From Sphingopyxis sp. OAS728 (GTDB taxonomy: Bacteria > Pseudomonadota > Alphaproteobacteria > Sphingomonadales > Sphingomonadaceae), in the NCBI RefSeq assembly GCF_014873485.1, contig NZ_JADBDT010000001.1:4768501-4832500 (forward strand): a stretch of DNA of 64,000 nt. The letters are read 5' to 3'. Below, one piece after another: positions 36,015-46,600 of the stretch. Within the stretch, counting starts at the first letter, position 1; each line of letters starts with the position of its first letter. A program made the translations under genes and the position numbers. The notes under the pieces were generated by a model that saw only the letters and a list, made by a program, of their open reading frames with translations, searched no databases and was not told where the DNA came from.

Positions 36015-37582
36015 AACGCCTGCTTGCCCTGTCGCTGATGCTGTCGGCCGCCGTGCCTGCGTGGGCCGAACCGCCCGCCGATATCGGAGAAAGCGTCGAG
36101 GCGCTGCGCAAGAAAGTCGGCGCCGCAGGTGTCTCCATCGCGATCGTTGAGGATGGCAAGACGACGCTGTCGCGCGGCTGGGGGGTGCGCAAGATCGGCG
36201 AACGCGCGCCGGTCGATGAACAGACGATCTTCCAGACCGGATCGACCGGCAAGGCGATGACCGCCGCGGCGCTCGCGATCCTCGTTGACGAGGGCAAGAT
36301 CGCGTGGGACGATCCCGTCATCAAGCATATGCCCTGGTTCCGCATGTATGACGCATGGGTCACGCGCGAAATCACGATCCGCGACCTGCTCGTCCACGGG
36401 AGCGGGCTCGGGCTGGGGCAGGGCGACCTGATGTTCGTGCCGCGCACGCATCTGACGCGCAAGCAGACGGTGGAACGCGTCGCCTACCTCAAGCCCAAGA
36501 CGAGTTTCCGCTCGGCCTATGCCTATGACAATATCCTCTACGCGGTCGCGGGCCAGTTGATCGAGGAAGTCACCGGACAGACGTGGGAGGATTTCATCCG
36601 CGCCCGCGTGCTGCGCGCCGGCGGGATGAAGAATGCGACGAGCGACAGCGAAGACCGCTTCCGCATTCCCAACCGGTCGTGGCCGCATGCGCGGCTGTCG
36701 GGCGCGCTGCGCGGTCTCGGCCCGCAGGCGGCGCTCAACGAGCGCGACGAATTGGGGCGCAATGGCGCGCCCGCGGGCGGCCTCGCGCTCAGCGCCGACG
36801 ACATGGCGGCGTGGCTCAAGATCCAGCTCGCGCATGGCGCGCTGCCGGGCGGAAAACGCCTATTCAGCGAGAAACAGGCGGCCGAAATGTGGGCGCCCGT
36901 GACGCCGATGCCGATCTCGCCGCTTCCCGACCAGCTCAAGCCCGCGCAGCCGACGCAGCAGGCCTATGCGCTCGGATGGCAGGTGCAGGATTATCGCGGC
37001 CACCGCATCATCCAGCATGGCGGCGGGGTCTTCGGTTCGATCACGCGCGTCGTAATGATCCCCGACAAAAATGTCGGCTTCGCGATCATGATGAACAGCG
37101 AGGACAGCGGCATGCTGCTCGGCCTCACCTACGATCTGCTCGATCATTATCTGGACCAGCCCGACTATGGTTGGATCCAGAAGTGGGAGGATTGGTATCA
37201 GTCGCGGCTCGCAGGGGGAGTCGAGTTTCTGAAACAGGCAAAGGCGTCGCCGGCTGAGAGCGGTCCCTCGCTCGAACTGGCGCGCTATGCGGGCCGCTAC
37301 CGCGATCCCTGGTATGGCGACATCGTGATCGGGCAGGCATCGACCGGCCTGACGATCGATTTCACCTCGACGCCGCGGATGGCGGGGCGGCTCAAACATT
37401 GGCAGTATGACAGCTTCGTCACCGATTTCGACGATCCGGCGATCGAGCCCGCCTATGTGACCTTCGCGCTCGATGCCGAGGGCAAAATCACCGGCGTGAC
37501 GTTGAAGGCGGTGAGCAAGATCGCCGACTTCAGCTGGGACTATCACGATCTCGACCTGAAGCCTGTGGAGGACAAGAAGTGA
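36011..37582 (+). CDS. Beta-lactamase-family serine hydrolase (periplasmic)
   Basis: A 523-residue protein with a signal peptide (MKRLLALSLMLSAAVPAWA|E) and a serine beta-lactamase/D-aminopeptidase-type domain: SxxK in TGSTGKAMTAAAL, a YxN-like element in YAYDNILYAV and the HGGG motif in IIQHGGGVFG. A C-terminal beta-rich domain (GRYRDPWYGDIVIG) resembles DUF3471. Start and stop both overlap neighbours by 4 bases, so the protein is made together with the YkvI-like carrier and the dipeptidase. Likely D-amino-acid amidase/peptidase activity is inferred from context. Confidence 0.87.
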   Translation: MKRLLALSLMLSAAVPAWAEPPADIGESVEALRKKVGAAGVSIAIVEDGKTTLSRGWGVRKIGERAPVDEQTIFQTGSTGKAMTAAALAILVDEGKIAWDDPVIKHMPWFRMYDAWVTREITIRDLLVHGSGLGLGQGDLMFVPRTHLTRKQTVERVAYLKPKTSFRSAYAYDNILYAVAGQLIEEVTGQTWEDFIRARVLRAGGMKNATSDSEDRFRIPNRSWPHARLSGALRGLGPQAALNERDELGRNGAPAGGLALSADDMAAWLKIQLAHGALPGGKRLFSEKQAAEMWAPVTPMPISPLPDQLKPAQPTQQAYALGWQVQDYRGHRIIQHGGGVFGSITRVVMIPDKNVGFAIMMNSEDSGMLLGLTYDLLDHYLDQPDYGWIQKWEDWYQSRLAGGVEFLKQAKASPAESGPSLELARYAGRYRDPWYGDIVIGQASTGLTIDFTSTPRMAGRLKHWQYDSFVTDFDDPAIEPAYVTFALDAEGKITGVTLKAVSKIADFSWDYHDLDLKPVEDKK

Positions 37583-38769
37583 AGCGTTTCGCCATATTGT
37601 TGACGGCCACCGCGCTCACGGCCTGTTCGACCGGAGGCGACAAGCCGAAAGAAGCGCAGGCGCCGCTGCACAGCCGGATGCTCGTGCTCGACACCCACCT
37701 CGACACGCCGCTCCATTTCGAGCGCGCGGGCTGGAGCTTCGCCGACCGTCATGCGCTCGCCGACGACATGGCGCAACTCGATATCCCGCGGATGAAGGAC
37801 GGCAATCTCGATGGCGGCTTTTTCGCCATCTACACCGATCAGGGGCCGTTGACGCCGAAGGGCTATGCCGATGCGCTCGCCTTTGCGCGAGGGCGGTCGG
37901 ACCTGATCGACAAGACCATTGCCGCGAACTCGGCCGCGATCGCACCGGCGCTGACTGCGGCCGACGCGGTGCGGCTGAACAGGGAAGGCAAGCTCATCGC
38001 CTTCAAATCGATGGAGAACAGCTATCCGCTCGGCGAGGACCTTTCGCTGCTGAAGGAATTTTACGACAAGGGGCTGCGCCTCGCGGGGCCGGTACATTCG
38101 AAGGACAATCAGTTTGCCGACAGCGCGACGGGCGAGGGGCGCTGGAAGGGGCTGAGCCCGCTCGGCAAGCAGTGGGTCGCGGAGATGAACCGCCTTGGCA
38201 TTGTCATCGACGCGAGCCATTCGTCCGATGCGGCATTCGACCAGATCCTGGCATTGTCCAAATATCCGATCCTGCTCTCGCATTCGAGCCTGCGTTCGGC
38301 TTTCGACCACCCGCGCAACCTCGACGAGGGACGGTTGAAGGCGCTCGCGGCGAAGGGCGGCGCGATGTGCATCTCGACGATCTTCATGTCGCCGATGAAC
38401 ATGTCGCCGGCGCGCGCCGATCTGTTCGGCAAATATGAGCGCATCGGCCAGATCACGCCCGCCGAGCAGGCCGATCTCAATCGCCAGTGGCGCGAACTCG
38501 ACAAGACCGAGAAGCTCTGGGCGGCCGATTTCGACGGCTATATGAAGATGGTGCTGCGCGCGATCGAGGTCGGCGGCGTCGACCATATCTGCTTCGGCGC
38601 CGACTGGGATGGCGGCGGCGGCCTGCCGGGCATCGAGGATATTTCGGCGCTGCCGAAGGTCACCGAACGGCTGAAGGCCGCGGGCTATTCGGATGCCGAT
38701 ATCGAAAAGATGTGGAGCGGGAATATCCTGCGCGTCTTGGCAGCACAGGGGAAACCGGTGACGGGTTAG
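37579..38769 (+). CDS. Membrane dipeptidase (M19), lipoprotein
   Basis: A 396-residue M19 dipeptidase with a lipoprotein signal (LTAC, Cys16) and the full metal site: D38-T-H40-L-D42, Glu in SMENSYPLG, His in DASHSSD, His in LSHSSLRS and Asp in GADWDGGGG. It hydrolyses dipeptides, including those with a C-terminal D-residue, at the outer face of a membrane. The start is a GTG overlapping the previous stop codon (GTGA). It is the last gene of the operon and, unlike the dipeptidase at 30493, looks catalytically competent. Confidence 0.92.
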   Translation: MKRFAILLTATALTACSTGGDKPKEAQAPLHSRMLVLDTHLDTPLHFERAGWSFADRHALADDMAQLDIPRMKDGNLDGGFFAIYTDQGPLTPKGYADALAFARGRSDLIDKTIAANSAAIAPALTAADAVRLNREGKLIAFKSMENSYPLGEDLSLLKEFYDKGLRLAGPVHSKDNQFADSATGEGRWKGLSPLGKQWVAEMNRLGIVIDASHSSDAAFDQILALSKYPILLSHSSLRSAFDHPRNLDEGRLKALAAKGGAMCISTIFMSPMNMSPARADLFGKYERIGQITPAEQADLNRQWRELDKTEKLWAADFDGYMKMVLRAIEVGGVDHICFGADWDGGGGLPGIEDISALPKVTERLKAAGYSDADIEKMWSGNILRVLAAQGKPVTG

Positions 38770-38793
38770 GGCATGATCACCCTCCCTTGAACC

Positions 38794-38869
38794 GTCATCC
38801 CGGCGAAGGCCGGGATCTCGCCGGTCCGTCAGAAGGCGAGGTAGGGATCCCGGCCTTCGCCGGGATGAC
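38794..38869. repeat. Inverted repeat, 24-bp perfect arms
   Basis: Arms at 38794-38817 and 38846-38869 are exact complements; each contains CCCGGCGAAGGCCGGGAT or its complement. They flank a 28-base loop between the convergent dipeptidase and dctD-like genes. It is a common sphingomonad intergenic unit and probably a bidirectional terminator. Confidence 0.85.
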
Positions 38870-38912
38870 AAGCAGAAGAGAGAGAAGCCTCCCTTTCGAA
38901 AATGGCTGCAAG

Positions 38913-40250
38913 CTAAGCGCGGAAGCTCTTGGGGTCGATCCCGAGCTTCGCCATCTTGTCGTAGAGCGTCTTTCGCGGCAGCCCCAGCCGCGCCATCGTT
39001 TCGGCGATATTGCCGCGCGTCTGCGCCATCGTGTCGTGGATGATCGTCGCCTCGAACCGGCGCACCCGCTCGGCGAGCGGTGCGTCGGCGGGCATCGCCG
39101 ACAGACCGGGGTCGGAGGGCAAGTCGAGCACGACGCTATAGGCGAAATTCTTGAGCTCGCGGACATTGCCCGGCCAGTCATGCTCGACGAGGTGGCGGCG
39201 GATGCCGTCGTCGATTTGGAACCCCGTCATGCCCATCTTCGCCGCGGCTTCGTCCAGGAAGAAGGCGAAAGTCTGCGGAATGTCCGAGCGGCGCTCGCGC
39301 AGCGGCGGGATGCGCAGCTTCACGACGTGCAGGCGATAATAGAGATCCTCGCGGAAATCGCCGCCGCGCACCGCGTCCATCAGGTCGGTCTTGGTCGCCG
39401 CGACGACGCGCAGATCGACGGGCTCGGGCGCGCTGGCGCCGATCGGCTGGACCTCGCGCTCCTCGATCACGCGCAGCAATTTGGCCTGCACCGACGGGTG
39501 CATCGTGTCGATCTCGTCGAGGAACAAGGTGCCGCGATGCGCGCTGCGGATGCGGCCGGCTTGACCGAGCTTGCCCGTCGCGCGGTCGATAAGGTCGCTG
39601 CCGAACAATTCGGCTTCCGCCAGTTCCTGCGGTAGCGCGGCGCAGTTCACCGCGACCAGCGATGCCGCGCTCCGCCGGCTCTGGCGGTGGAGCATATGCG
39701 CGACGAGTTCCTTGCCCGTCCCCGTTTCGCCTTCGATCAGCACATCGATATCGGCCTGCGCCAGCTGCGCGATCGTCTCGCGCAGCCGCATCATCGCCGA
39801 GCTCTCGCCGATCAGCGGGCTGTCGATCGCCGCCGCCGCCGTGGTCAGCCGCCGATTGTCGAGAATGAGCGCGCGGTGTGCGAGCGCTCGCCGCGCGATG
39901 CCGACGAGATGATCGGCGGCGAAGGGCTTGGCGAGGAAGTCGAACGCGCCGTCGTGGAGCGCGCGCACCGCCATGGCGACATCGGCGTGACCGGTGATCA
40001 GGATGACGGGAATGTCGGGATCGATCGCGTGGATCGCCGCGCGGAGTTCGAGCCCGTCCATTCCCGGCATGCGGATGTCGGTGACGACGATGCCGGAGAA
40101 GCCCGCCTCGATGCGCGGCAGCACGCTTTGCGCATCGGGAAAGGCTTCGACCGCCAGCCCCGCGAGGTCGAGCGTCTGGACATTCGCTTCGCGCAGCGCC
40201 GCGTCGTCGTCGACGAAAAAGATCGTCTGCTCGACGGTGAAAAAGCTCAT
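38913..40250 (-). CDS. dctD: DctD-like response regulator (receiver-AAA+-Fis HTH) lacking GAFTGA
   Basis: A 445-residue NtrC-family regulator. The receiver has D14/D15, phosphoacceptor D58 (VVTDIRMPGMDG) and Lys in FLAKPF. The AAA+ domain has Walker A GETGTGKE, Walker B GTLFLDEID and an R-finger region FREDLYYRL; the C-terminal Fis HTH is NIAETMARLGLPRKTLYDKM. The sigma-54-contacting loop that normally reads GAFTGA is DRATGK here (after LFGSDLI), so sigma-54 activation is doubtful. ATG 40250 overlaps the sensor stop codon by 4 bases. It should respond to C4-dicarboxylates and control dctA. Confidence 0.88.
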   Translation of the reverse strand: MSFFTVEQTIFFVDDDAALREANVQTLDLAGLAVEAFPDAQSVLPRIEAGFSGIVVTDIRMPGMDGLELRAAIHAIDPDIPVILITGHADVAMAVRALHDGAFDFLAKPFAADHLVGIARRALAHRALILDNRRLTTAAAAIDSPLIGESSAMMRLRETIAQLAQADIDVLIEGETGTGKELVAHMLHRQSRRSAASLVAVNCAALPQELAEAELFGSDLIDRATGKLGQAGRIRSAHRGTLFLDEIDTMHPSVQAKLLRVIEEREVQPIGASAPEPVDLRVVAATKTDLMDAVRGGDFREDLYYRLHVVKLRIPPLRERRSDIPQTFAFFLDEAAAKMGMTGFQIDDGIRRHLVEHDWPGNVRELKNFAYSVVLDLPSDPGLSAMPADAPLAERVRRFEATIIHDTMAQTRGNIAETMARLGLPRKTLYDKMAKLGIDPKSFRA

Positions 40251-42043
40251 GCGGGCCTCAACGTCAGGCGGAACCCCGCGCCGCCGAGCGGCGAGGGGTT
40301 CAGCGTCAGCGTACCGCCGAATTCGGCCATGATATCGCTGGCAATCGCAAGCCCGAGACCTAGTCCGTCGGGGCGGCCGGTGACGAAGGGCGTGAAGAGC
40401 TGCGGCAAGAGGTCGGCGGGAACGCCGGGGCCATTGTCGCACACGTCGATATGGACCGGGTCGGCGCCGTGCGTATGGAGCGCGATGCGCGGATCTTTTG
40501 CGCCATGCACAGCCTCGGCGGCGTTTTGCAGAAGGTTGACGAGCACCTGCTCGAGCCGGACGGGGTCTGCGTGCACTGACGCCGCAGGATTTTCGATTTC
40601 GACGTCGAGCGCGATGCCCTGCGCGCGTAGCCGGTCGCCGATCAGGAGCAATGTCCCGTCGACCGCCGACTGTACCGCCACCGGCCCCAGCGGCGTCGGC
40701 TTGCGGCGCGCAAAATTGCGCAGTTCGTTGGTGATCGCCCCGACCCGCGCAGTCAGTTCCACGATCGTATCGAGATTGCCCCGCGCCTTGTCGGGCTGTT
40801 CGCGCTCCAGATAGCGCAGGCTGTTCTCGGCAAAGGTCCGGATCGCGGCGATCGGCTGGTTGATCTCGTGCGCGACGCCCGCGGTGATCTGGCCGATCGA
40901 TCCCAGGCGGCTTGCCTGAGCGAGTTCTTCGCGCGCGGCACGATAGCGACGGTCGGTTTCGCGCTGCCGTTCGGATGCGAGGCGCAGTTCGTCATTGGCG
41001 TTCCGCAAGTCGCGCGTGCGGGCCGCGACCTCGCGTTCGAGCGCTTCATGCGCGGCCTGCCGCAGCGTCTGCCGCTCGACGACGCGGAGCAATGTGACGA
41101 TCGCCGCGCCGACGAGGATCAGCAAGACGAGGAAGGCGACGCGCGCGGTCGCATTGGCGCTGGCGCGCGCGGGTTCGGCAGGCTGGAGCAGACGGAGCGT
41201 GCCGCCGGGGAAGGAGACGCGCTCGTCGGCCTCGCGGAACAGGTCCGCGCCGACACGGATGCCGTCCCCGGCGCGGCCGACCGGCAAGGGATCGAGCCGG
41301 GCCTCGCCATAGCTGCGCGTCGCGCGAAGCCGCTGCTGTGTTTCGGCCGAAATGGGCGCAAAGGAGCGGAAGCGCCAGCGTGGCTCGCTGCTCATCACGA
41401 CGATCCCCGCCGCATCGGTGACGAGCGTCGCCGCAGCGGAATCGGCCCAGCGCGATTCCAGCTTGTCGAACTCGACCTTGAGCACGATCACGCCGAGCTG
41501 GCGGCCGCCGACATCGACGCGGCGCGCGAGGTAGAGGCCGGGGCGTCCGCTGACCGTGCCGAGCGCGAACAGCTCGGCCTCGCCGCTTTTCATTGCGCCC
41601 TGGAAATAGGGGCGGAAACGGTAATTCTCGCCGACAAAGCTCGTCGGCGCGCGCCAGTTGCTCGCCGCGATCGTCGTGCCGTCGGCGCCGATGACATAGA
41701 TCACCGTCGCGTCGGTGCGTACCGCAAGCTGTTCGAGTTCGCGGTCGAGCCGGCGCGACGCCGCGTCGCTCTTGTCGGCCAGCGCGGCGCGGACGTCGGG
41801 AAATTCGGTGAGCACGCGCGGGAGCAAGCGGAATTTCTGCAATTCGCTTTCGAGCAGGCTCGCGTGCGCGCGGGCATTTTGCCGCGCCTCGATGTCGGCC
41901 TGCGCGCTCGCGCGTCCCGCCGCCCATTGCGTCAGCCCCAATCCCGCGGCGAGCAGGGCAACTAGCCCGATCGCGACGGCGACAAACAGCCGTCGGCGGT
42001 TGGGGTGTGCGCCCGCTGCGGTCGAATCACTCTGCAACGTCAT
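40247..42043 (-). CDS. dctB: DctB-like sensor histidine kinase
   Basis: A 598-residue membrane kinase. TM1 is near residues 18-40 (RRLFVAVAIGLVALLAAGLGL), then a periplasmic double-PAS-like domain with YVIGADGTTIAASNW and FRPYFQGAMKSG as in DctB, TM2 (VAFLVLLILVGAAIVTLL), a coiled coil and the HisKA motif GVAHEINQPIAAI. HATPase boxes follow: NLLQNAAEA, DNGPGVP and GLGLGLAIA. ATG 42043 is taken; it has no good Shine-Dalgarno sequence, and a GTG at 42091 is an alternative. DctB senses succinate, fumarate or malate, often together with DctA. Confidence 0.88.
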   Translation of the reverse strand: MTLQSDSTAAGAHPNRRRLFVAVAIGLVALLAAGLGLTQWAAGRASAQADIEARQNARAHASLLESELQKFRLLPRVLTEFPDVRAALADKSDAASRRLDRELEQLAVRTDATVIYVIGADGTTIAASNWRAPTSFVGENYRFRPYFQGAMKSGEAELFALGTVSGRPGLYLARRVDVGGRQLGVIVLKVEFDKLESRWADSAAATLVTDAAGIVVMSSEPRWRFRSFAPISAETQQRLRATRSYGEARLDPLPVGRAGDGIRVGADLFREADERVSFPGGTLRLLQPAEPARASANATARVAFLVLLILVGAAIVTLLRVVERQTLRQAAHEALEREVAARTRDLRNANDELRLASERQRETDRRYRAAREELAQASRLGSIGQITAGVAHEINQPIAAIRTFAENSLRYLEREQPDKARGNLDTIVELTARVGAITNELRNFARRKPTPLGPVAVQSAVDGTLLLIGDRLRAQGIALDVEIENPAASVHADPVRLEQVLVNLLQNAAEAVHGAKDPRIALHTHGADPVHIDVCDNGPGVPADLLPQLFTPFVTGRPDGLGLGLAIASDIMAEFGGTLTLNPSPLGGAGFRLTLRPA

Positions 42044-42092
42044 GTGCGAATTATTGCACAAATCCCTGGCTACGTATGCGGTATTTTGCACA
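42043..42092. promoter_or_regulatory. Tandem regulator-binding sites between dctB and dctA
   Basis: TGTGCGAATTATTGCACA (42043-42060) is an inverted repeat (TGTGC/GCACA). TATGCGGTATTTTGCACA (42075-42092) is a second copy sharing TGCG and TTGCACA at the same positions. Start-to-start spacing is 32 bp, about three helical turns, the arrangement expected for cooperative DctD-type dimers. Site 1 touches the chosen dctB start codon, suggesting autoregulation. Confidence 0.6.
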
Positions 42093-42168
42093 AATTGGCT
42101 TTTCTCGTCAGCTCAGTTCCAGTGATATATCAATAATAACAATATCTTGAATATGAATTTCTCGGCGT

Positions 42169-42197
42169 TTGACCGCGATTCTATCCTGCCCCTATTT
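42169..42197 (+). promoter_or_regulatory. Candidate dctA promoter, sigma-70-like
   Basis: TTGACC (42169-42174), a 17-base spacer and CTATTT (42192-42197) lie 66 bases before the dctA start. I see no convincing TGGC-N8-TGC sigma-54 element in the gap 42093-42262, which fits the absence of GAFTGA in the regulator. Confidence 0.4.
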
Positions 42198-42262
42198 TCA
42201 GCCAAAGGCCGGGAAACACCCCGGTCCGCGTCGAGCCGGACGCACTATATGGGGAGAGGCTG

Positions 42263-43609
42263 GTGGCAGCCACGATCGACATGAATGCGGCGCACGTGCC
42301 GGCGAAGACCGGGCCGTGGTGGTCGCATCTTTATGTGCAGGTGCTCGCGGCGATCGCGGGCGGCATCCTGCTCGGCCATTTCTGGCCCGACATCGGCGTC
42401 CAGCTCCAGCCGCTCGGCAAGGGCTTCATCGACCTCGTCAAGATGATCATCGCGCCGGTGATCTTCCTCACCGTGTCGACCGGCATCGCATCGGTCGGCA
42501 GCGGCAAGACGCTCGGCCGCCTGACGGCCAAGACCTTCGCCTATTTCCTCTTCTTCTCGACCCTCGCTTTGATCATCGGGCTGATCGTCGCCAATGTGGT
42601 GCAACCGGGCGCGGGGATGAACATCGACCCGGCGACGCTCGATCCCAACGCGGTTGCCAAGATCGCCGAATATGATGCGAAGGCGCACGACACCTCGCTC
42701 GTCGGTTTCCTGCTGGCAATCATCCCAACGACCTTCGTCTCGGCATTGACCTCGGGGTCGATCCTGCAGGCGCTGTTTGCGGCGATCCTGTTCGGCATCG
42801 CGCTGTCGCACACCGGCGCCGCGGGCGCGCAGGTGCTCGGCATGCTCGAAAAGCTGTCGAGCGTCTTCTTCTATCTCGTAGGCATGTTGATGCGCTTCGC
42901 GCCGATCGGCGCATTCGGCGCGATGGCGTTCACCATCGGCGAATATGGCGTGGAGTCGCTCGTCAATCTCGGCGCGCTGATCGCGACCTTCTATCTGACC
43001 TCGATCCTGTTCGTCGTCATCGTCCTTGGCGGCATGGCGCGGCTCTGCGGTTTTTCGATCTTCCGGCTGATCGCCTATCTCAAGGCCGAACTGCTGCTCG
43101 TGCTTGGAACCTCGTCGTCCGAGGCAGCGCTGCCGAGCCTGATGGACAAGCTGGAGAAAGCGGGCTGCGCCAAATCGGTCGTCGGCATGGTCGTGCCGAC
43201 GGGCTACAGCTTCAACCTCGACGGCACCAACATCTACATGACGCTCGCGGCGCTGTTCGTCGCGCAGGCAACGGGTATCGACCTCAGCCTCGGCGACCAG
43301 ATCGCGCTGCTGCTCGTCGCGATGGTGAGTTCGAAGGGCGCGGCCGGCGTCACCGGCGCAGGCTTCATCACACTCGCCGCGACGCTCACCGCGGTGCCGA
43401 CGGTGCCTGTCGCCGGGCTCGCGCTGATCCTCGGCATCGACCGCTTCATGAGCGAGTGCCGCGCGCTCACCAACTTCATCGGCAACGCGCTCGCCGCAAT
43501 CGTCGTCGCGATCTGGGAAAAGGCACTCGATCGCGACGCGCTCAATCGCGCGCTCAGCGGCGAGCCCGCACCGCTTGCGGCAGCACCCGTCGAAACGGAC
43601 AGCGACTGA
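42263..43609 (+). CDS. dctA: C4-dicarboxylate transporter DctA
   Basis: A 448-residue member of the glutamate/dicarboxylate:cation symporter family. Signatures are [22 protein letters not shown], the serine-rich re-entrant loop [16 protein letters not shown], the TM7 motif [16 protein letters not shown] and [20 protein letters not shown] with [16 protein letters not shown] in the final helix. It imports succinate, fumarate and malate. The start is a GTG with GGGGAGAGG upstream. It is divergent from dctBD and followed after 46 bases by a TonB receptor gene, an unusual partner. Confidence 0.93.
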   Translation: MAATIDMNAAHVPAKTGPWWSHLYVQVLAAIAGGILLGHFWPDIGVQLQPLGKGFIDLVKMIIAPVIFLTVSTGIASVGSGKTLGRLTAKTFAYFLFFSTLALIIGLIVANVVQPGAGMNIDPATLDPNAVAKIAEYDAKAHDTSLVGFLLAIIPTTFVSALTSGSILQALFAAILFGIALSHTGAAGAQVLGMLEKLSSVFFYLVGMLMRFAPIGAFGAMAFTIGEYGVESLVNLGALIATFYLTSILFVVIVLGGMARLCGFSIFRLIAYLKAELLLVLGTSSSEAALPSLMDKLEKAGCAKSVVGMVVPTGYSFNLDGTNIYMTLAALFVAQATGIDLSLGDQIALLLVAMVSSKGAAGVTGAGFITLAATLTAVPTVPVAGLALILGIDRFMSECRALTNFIGNALAAIVVAIWEKALDRDALNRALSGEPAPLAAAPVETDSD

Positions 43610-43655
43610 CACCGGCAAAATACGAAATTCAGAGAAAAAATTGGGGAGAGTGACA

Positions 43656-46600
43656 ATGAAACGGACAATGGGAACGATGCTTCTGGCCAGCACGGCGATC
43701 TGCCTTCTCGCGAGTGCTCCCGCGCTGGCGCAGACGGCCGAAGCAGACCCCGCCGCCGAAGCCGCTGACGCTATTGGGCCGCAGCCCGATGGCGAAGCCG
43801 CAGGCGATATCGTCGTCGTCGGCACCCGCATCGAGGGCGCGCGCGTCACCGAGGCTCTGCCCGTTGTCGTGGTCAATCAGGACAAGCTCGACGCGATCGG
43901 CGCGGTCAGCGGCGACGAACTGATCCGCAACATCCCGCAGATGGGCGACGTCAGCTTCAACCCCGGCAACAATGCGCAGACCAGCAATGCGGCGCGCGGC
44001 GACGTTGGTTCGGTCAACCTGCGTTCGCTCGGCGTCGGCAACACGCTCGTGCTGCTCAACGGCCGCCGCATCGTCACTCACCCCGCCAGCCAGGGCCTGT
44101 CGGACACCGGCACGGTCCCGGTACTCAGCTACAACTCGAACGCGATCCCGACGACGGGGCTCGACCGCCTCGAAGTTCTGCTCGACGGCGCCGCCGCGCT
44201 CTACGGTTCGGATGCCGTCGCGGGCGTCGTCAACACGGTGCTCAAGGACAATTACGACGGCCTGAGGATGCAGGCGCAATATGGCGGCGCCGAGGGCACG
44301 CACCTGCGCGAATTCCAGGGCAATATTCTTGCGGGCAAGAGCTTCGCGCGCGGCAATATCACGGCCTCGTTCGAATATACCGACCGCTCGGCATTGCGCG
44401 CTGAGGATCAGCATTTCACCGCTTCGGCGAACCTGCGTCCGCTCTTCGCCGATTATCCCGACTTCGCCGACTCGCTGACCCCCGATGCACGCGCGACGCG
44501 CGGTGCCTGGCCGGCGCTGCAGGTCCCCGTCACCGGCGGCCGGCCGCGCCGCGGCGCAACGAACCTGACGACTGCGGCGGGCGCCTTCACCGTCCGCCCG
44601 ACGCGGCTTGGCGGATGCACGCAGGCGCTCACCGCCGACCTCTGCCTCGTGAACACCGCGCTCGCGACGAACAATGCGTTCCGCGACCTGCGCTATGATA
44701 CCGCCGTCGGCACCACCGTGATGCCCAGCGTCAAACGCTATAATGCCTTCGTGAACGGCCATTATGACGTGACCGACGACCTGACTCTGTTCGGCGAGTT
44801 CGGCTATTACCGTTCGAACACGACGCGCATCCAGCCGCCGGTGATCAACCTCAATCAGATCTGGATCCCGGCGTCGAACTATTACAACCCGTTCGGCGCG
44901 ACGACGATCAATGGCCAACCGAACCCCAACCGCATCCCGGGGCTCGTGAACGTACCCGCGGCGGGGCTGCCGGTGCTGCTGACCACCTATCGCTTCGTCG
45001 ACACCGGGCCGCAGGCGGTGAAGGTCAGCGGCGAGCAGCTACGCGGGCTGATCGGTGTTCGCGGCGAGGTCGCGGGCTTCAAATGGGACAGCGCCTTCGT
45101 CTATTCCGAAGCCTCGGCGGTCGACAGCAGCCTCGCGGTGCGCAGCTCGGCGCTCCAGCAGAGCCTCGCGCTCGCTACCCCCGACGCCTATAACCCCTTC
45201 AACGGCGGCTGCATCGACAGCCTGAGCTCGGGCGATTGCACCCCCAGCTCGCAGGCGGCGATCGACGCGATCACCTTCCAGCTCCAGCGACGGTCGAAAA
45301 CGACGCTGACGATGGGCGATTTCCGCGCCTCGCGTGCCGATCTGCTCACGCTGCCCGGCGGCGATGTCGGCGTCGCCTTCGGTCTCGAAGTGCGGCGCGA
45401 AACCCAGCGCGATGATCGCGATTCCGCCGTCGACGGGTCGAGCCCCTTCATCGATGCGGTGTCGGGCGCGGTGACGATCAGCGATGCCGCGGCGGTCAGC
45501 GACAATCCCGACACCTATGGCAAGCGCACCGTCGCCGCCGGCTATGCCGAACTCGCGGTCCCGCTGGTTTCGGAGGAGATGAACATCCCGCTCGTCCGCC
45601 GCTTCGACGTCCAGCTTGCCGGGCGCTTCGAGCATTACAGCGATTTCGGCAGTGTCGCGCGGCCGAAAATCGCGGCGGCATGGGACGTCGTCGACGGCGT
45701 TCGTTTCCGCGGCTCCTTCTCGCAGGGGTTCCGCGCGCCGAACCTCGAACAGGTCAACGCGGTCGAATATGCACGCCTCGCGACCAGCCAGGATTTCCTG
45801 CGCTGCGAGGTCGATCTCCGCGCCGGCCGGATCCCCAATTTCACCGCGTGCGGCAACAATGTCGGCTATTCGCGCCGCGTCTCGGGCAACCCCGACCTGA
45901 AGCCCGAGAAGAGCACCAACTATAACCTCGGCGCGGTGTTCGAGCCGACCTTCCTGCCGTCGGATCTCGGCCGCATGACCTTCACCGTCGACTATTGGTC
46001 GATCAAGCAGAAGGGCATCGTCGGCATCCTCGGCAACGACACCGCAGTCGCGCTCGATTATCTGCTCCGCCTTCAGGGATCGTCCAATCCCAATGTCATC
46101 CGCGCCGCGCCGGACGCCGACGATATCGCCGAGTTCGCAGGGACCGGGATCGCCCCGGTGGGCGCGATCACCACGGTGCGCGACCAGTTCATCAACCTGC
46201 AGCCGCAAACCGTCCGCGGGCTCGACTTCGCTTTCTATTGGCAGTCGCCTAAGACCGATGTCGGCAAGTTCGATTTCTCGGTCAACGCGACGCGGCTGCT
46301 CAAATTCTCGCGCGCGCCGGGCGATGCGGTCGACATGCTCGTCGCAGCGCGCGAAGCCGGCGACATCAACGCCGGGACGCCGCTGCCCGAGACGCAGAAT
46401 CTGATCGAGGCCAACGGTCGCCCGAAATGGCGCGGCACCGCCTCGCTCACCTGGTCGCTGGGCCAGTTCCAGATCGGCGCCTTCGCGCGCTATACCGGCG
46501 CGGTCGACGAAACCGCCTTCGTCGATGCCGACGGCAACCCGTGGCGCGTCAAGTCGCAGCTCACCGGCAACCTCTACGCGCAGGTGCGTATCAAGGATGC

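Noticed and set aside
38794..38869. CRISPR-like repeat
   Set aside because: There are just two arms, inverted rather than direct, with no spacer series and no cas genes.
42093..42262. Sigma-54 promoter for dctA
   Set aside because: No convincing TGGC-N8-TGC element was found by eye; the regulator also lacks GAFTGA.
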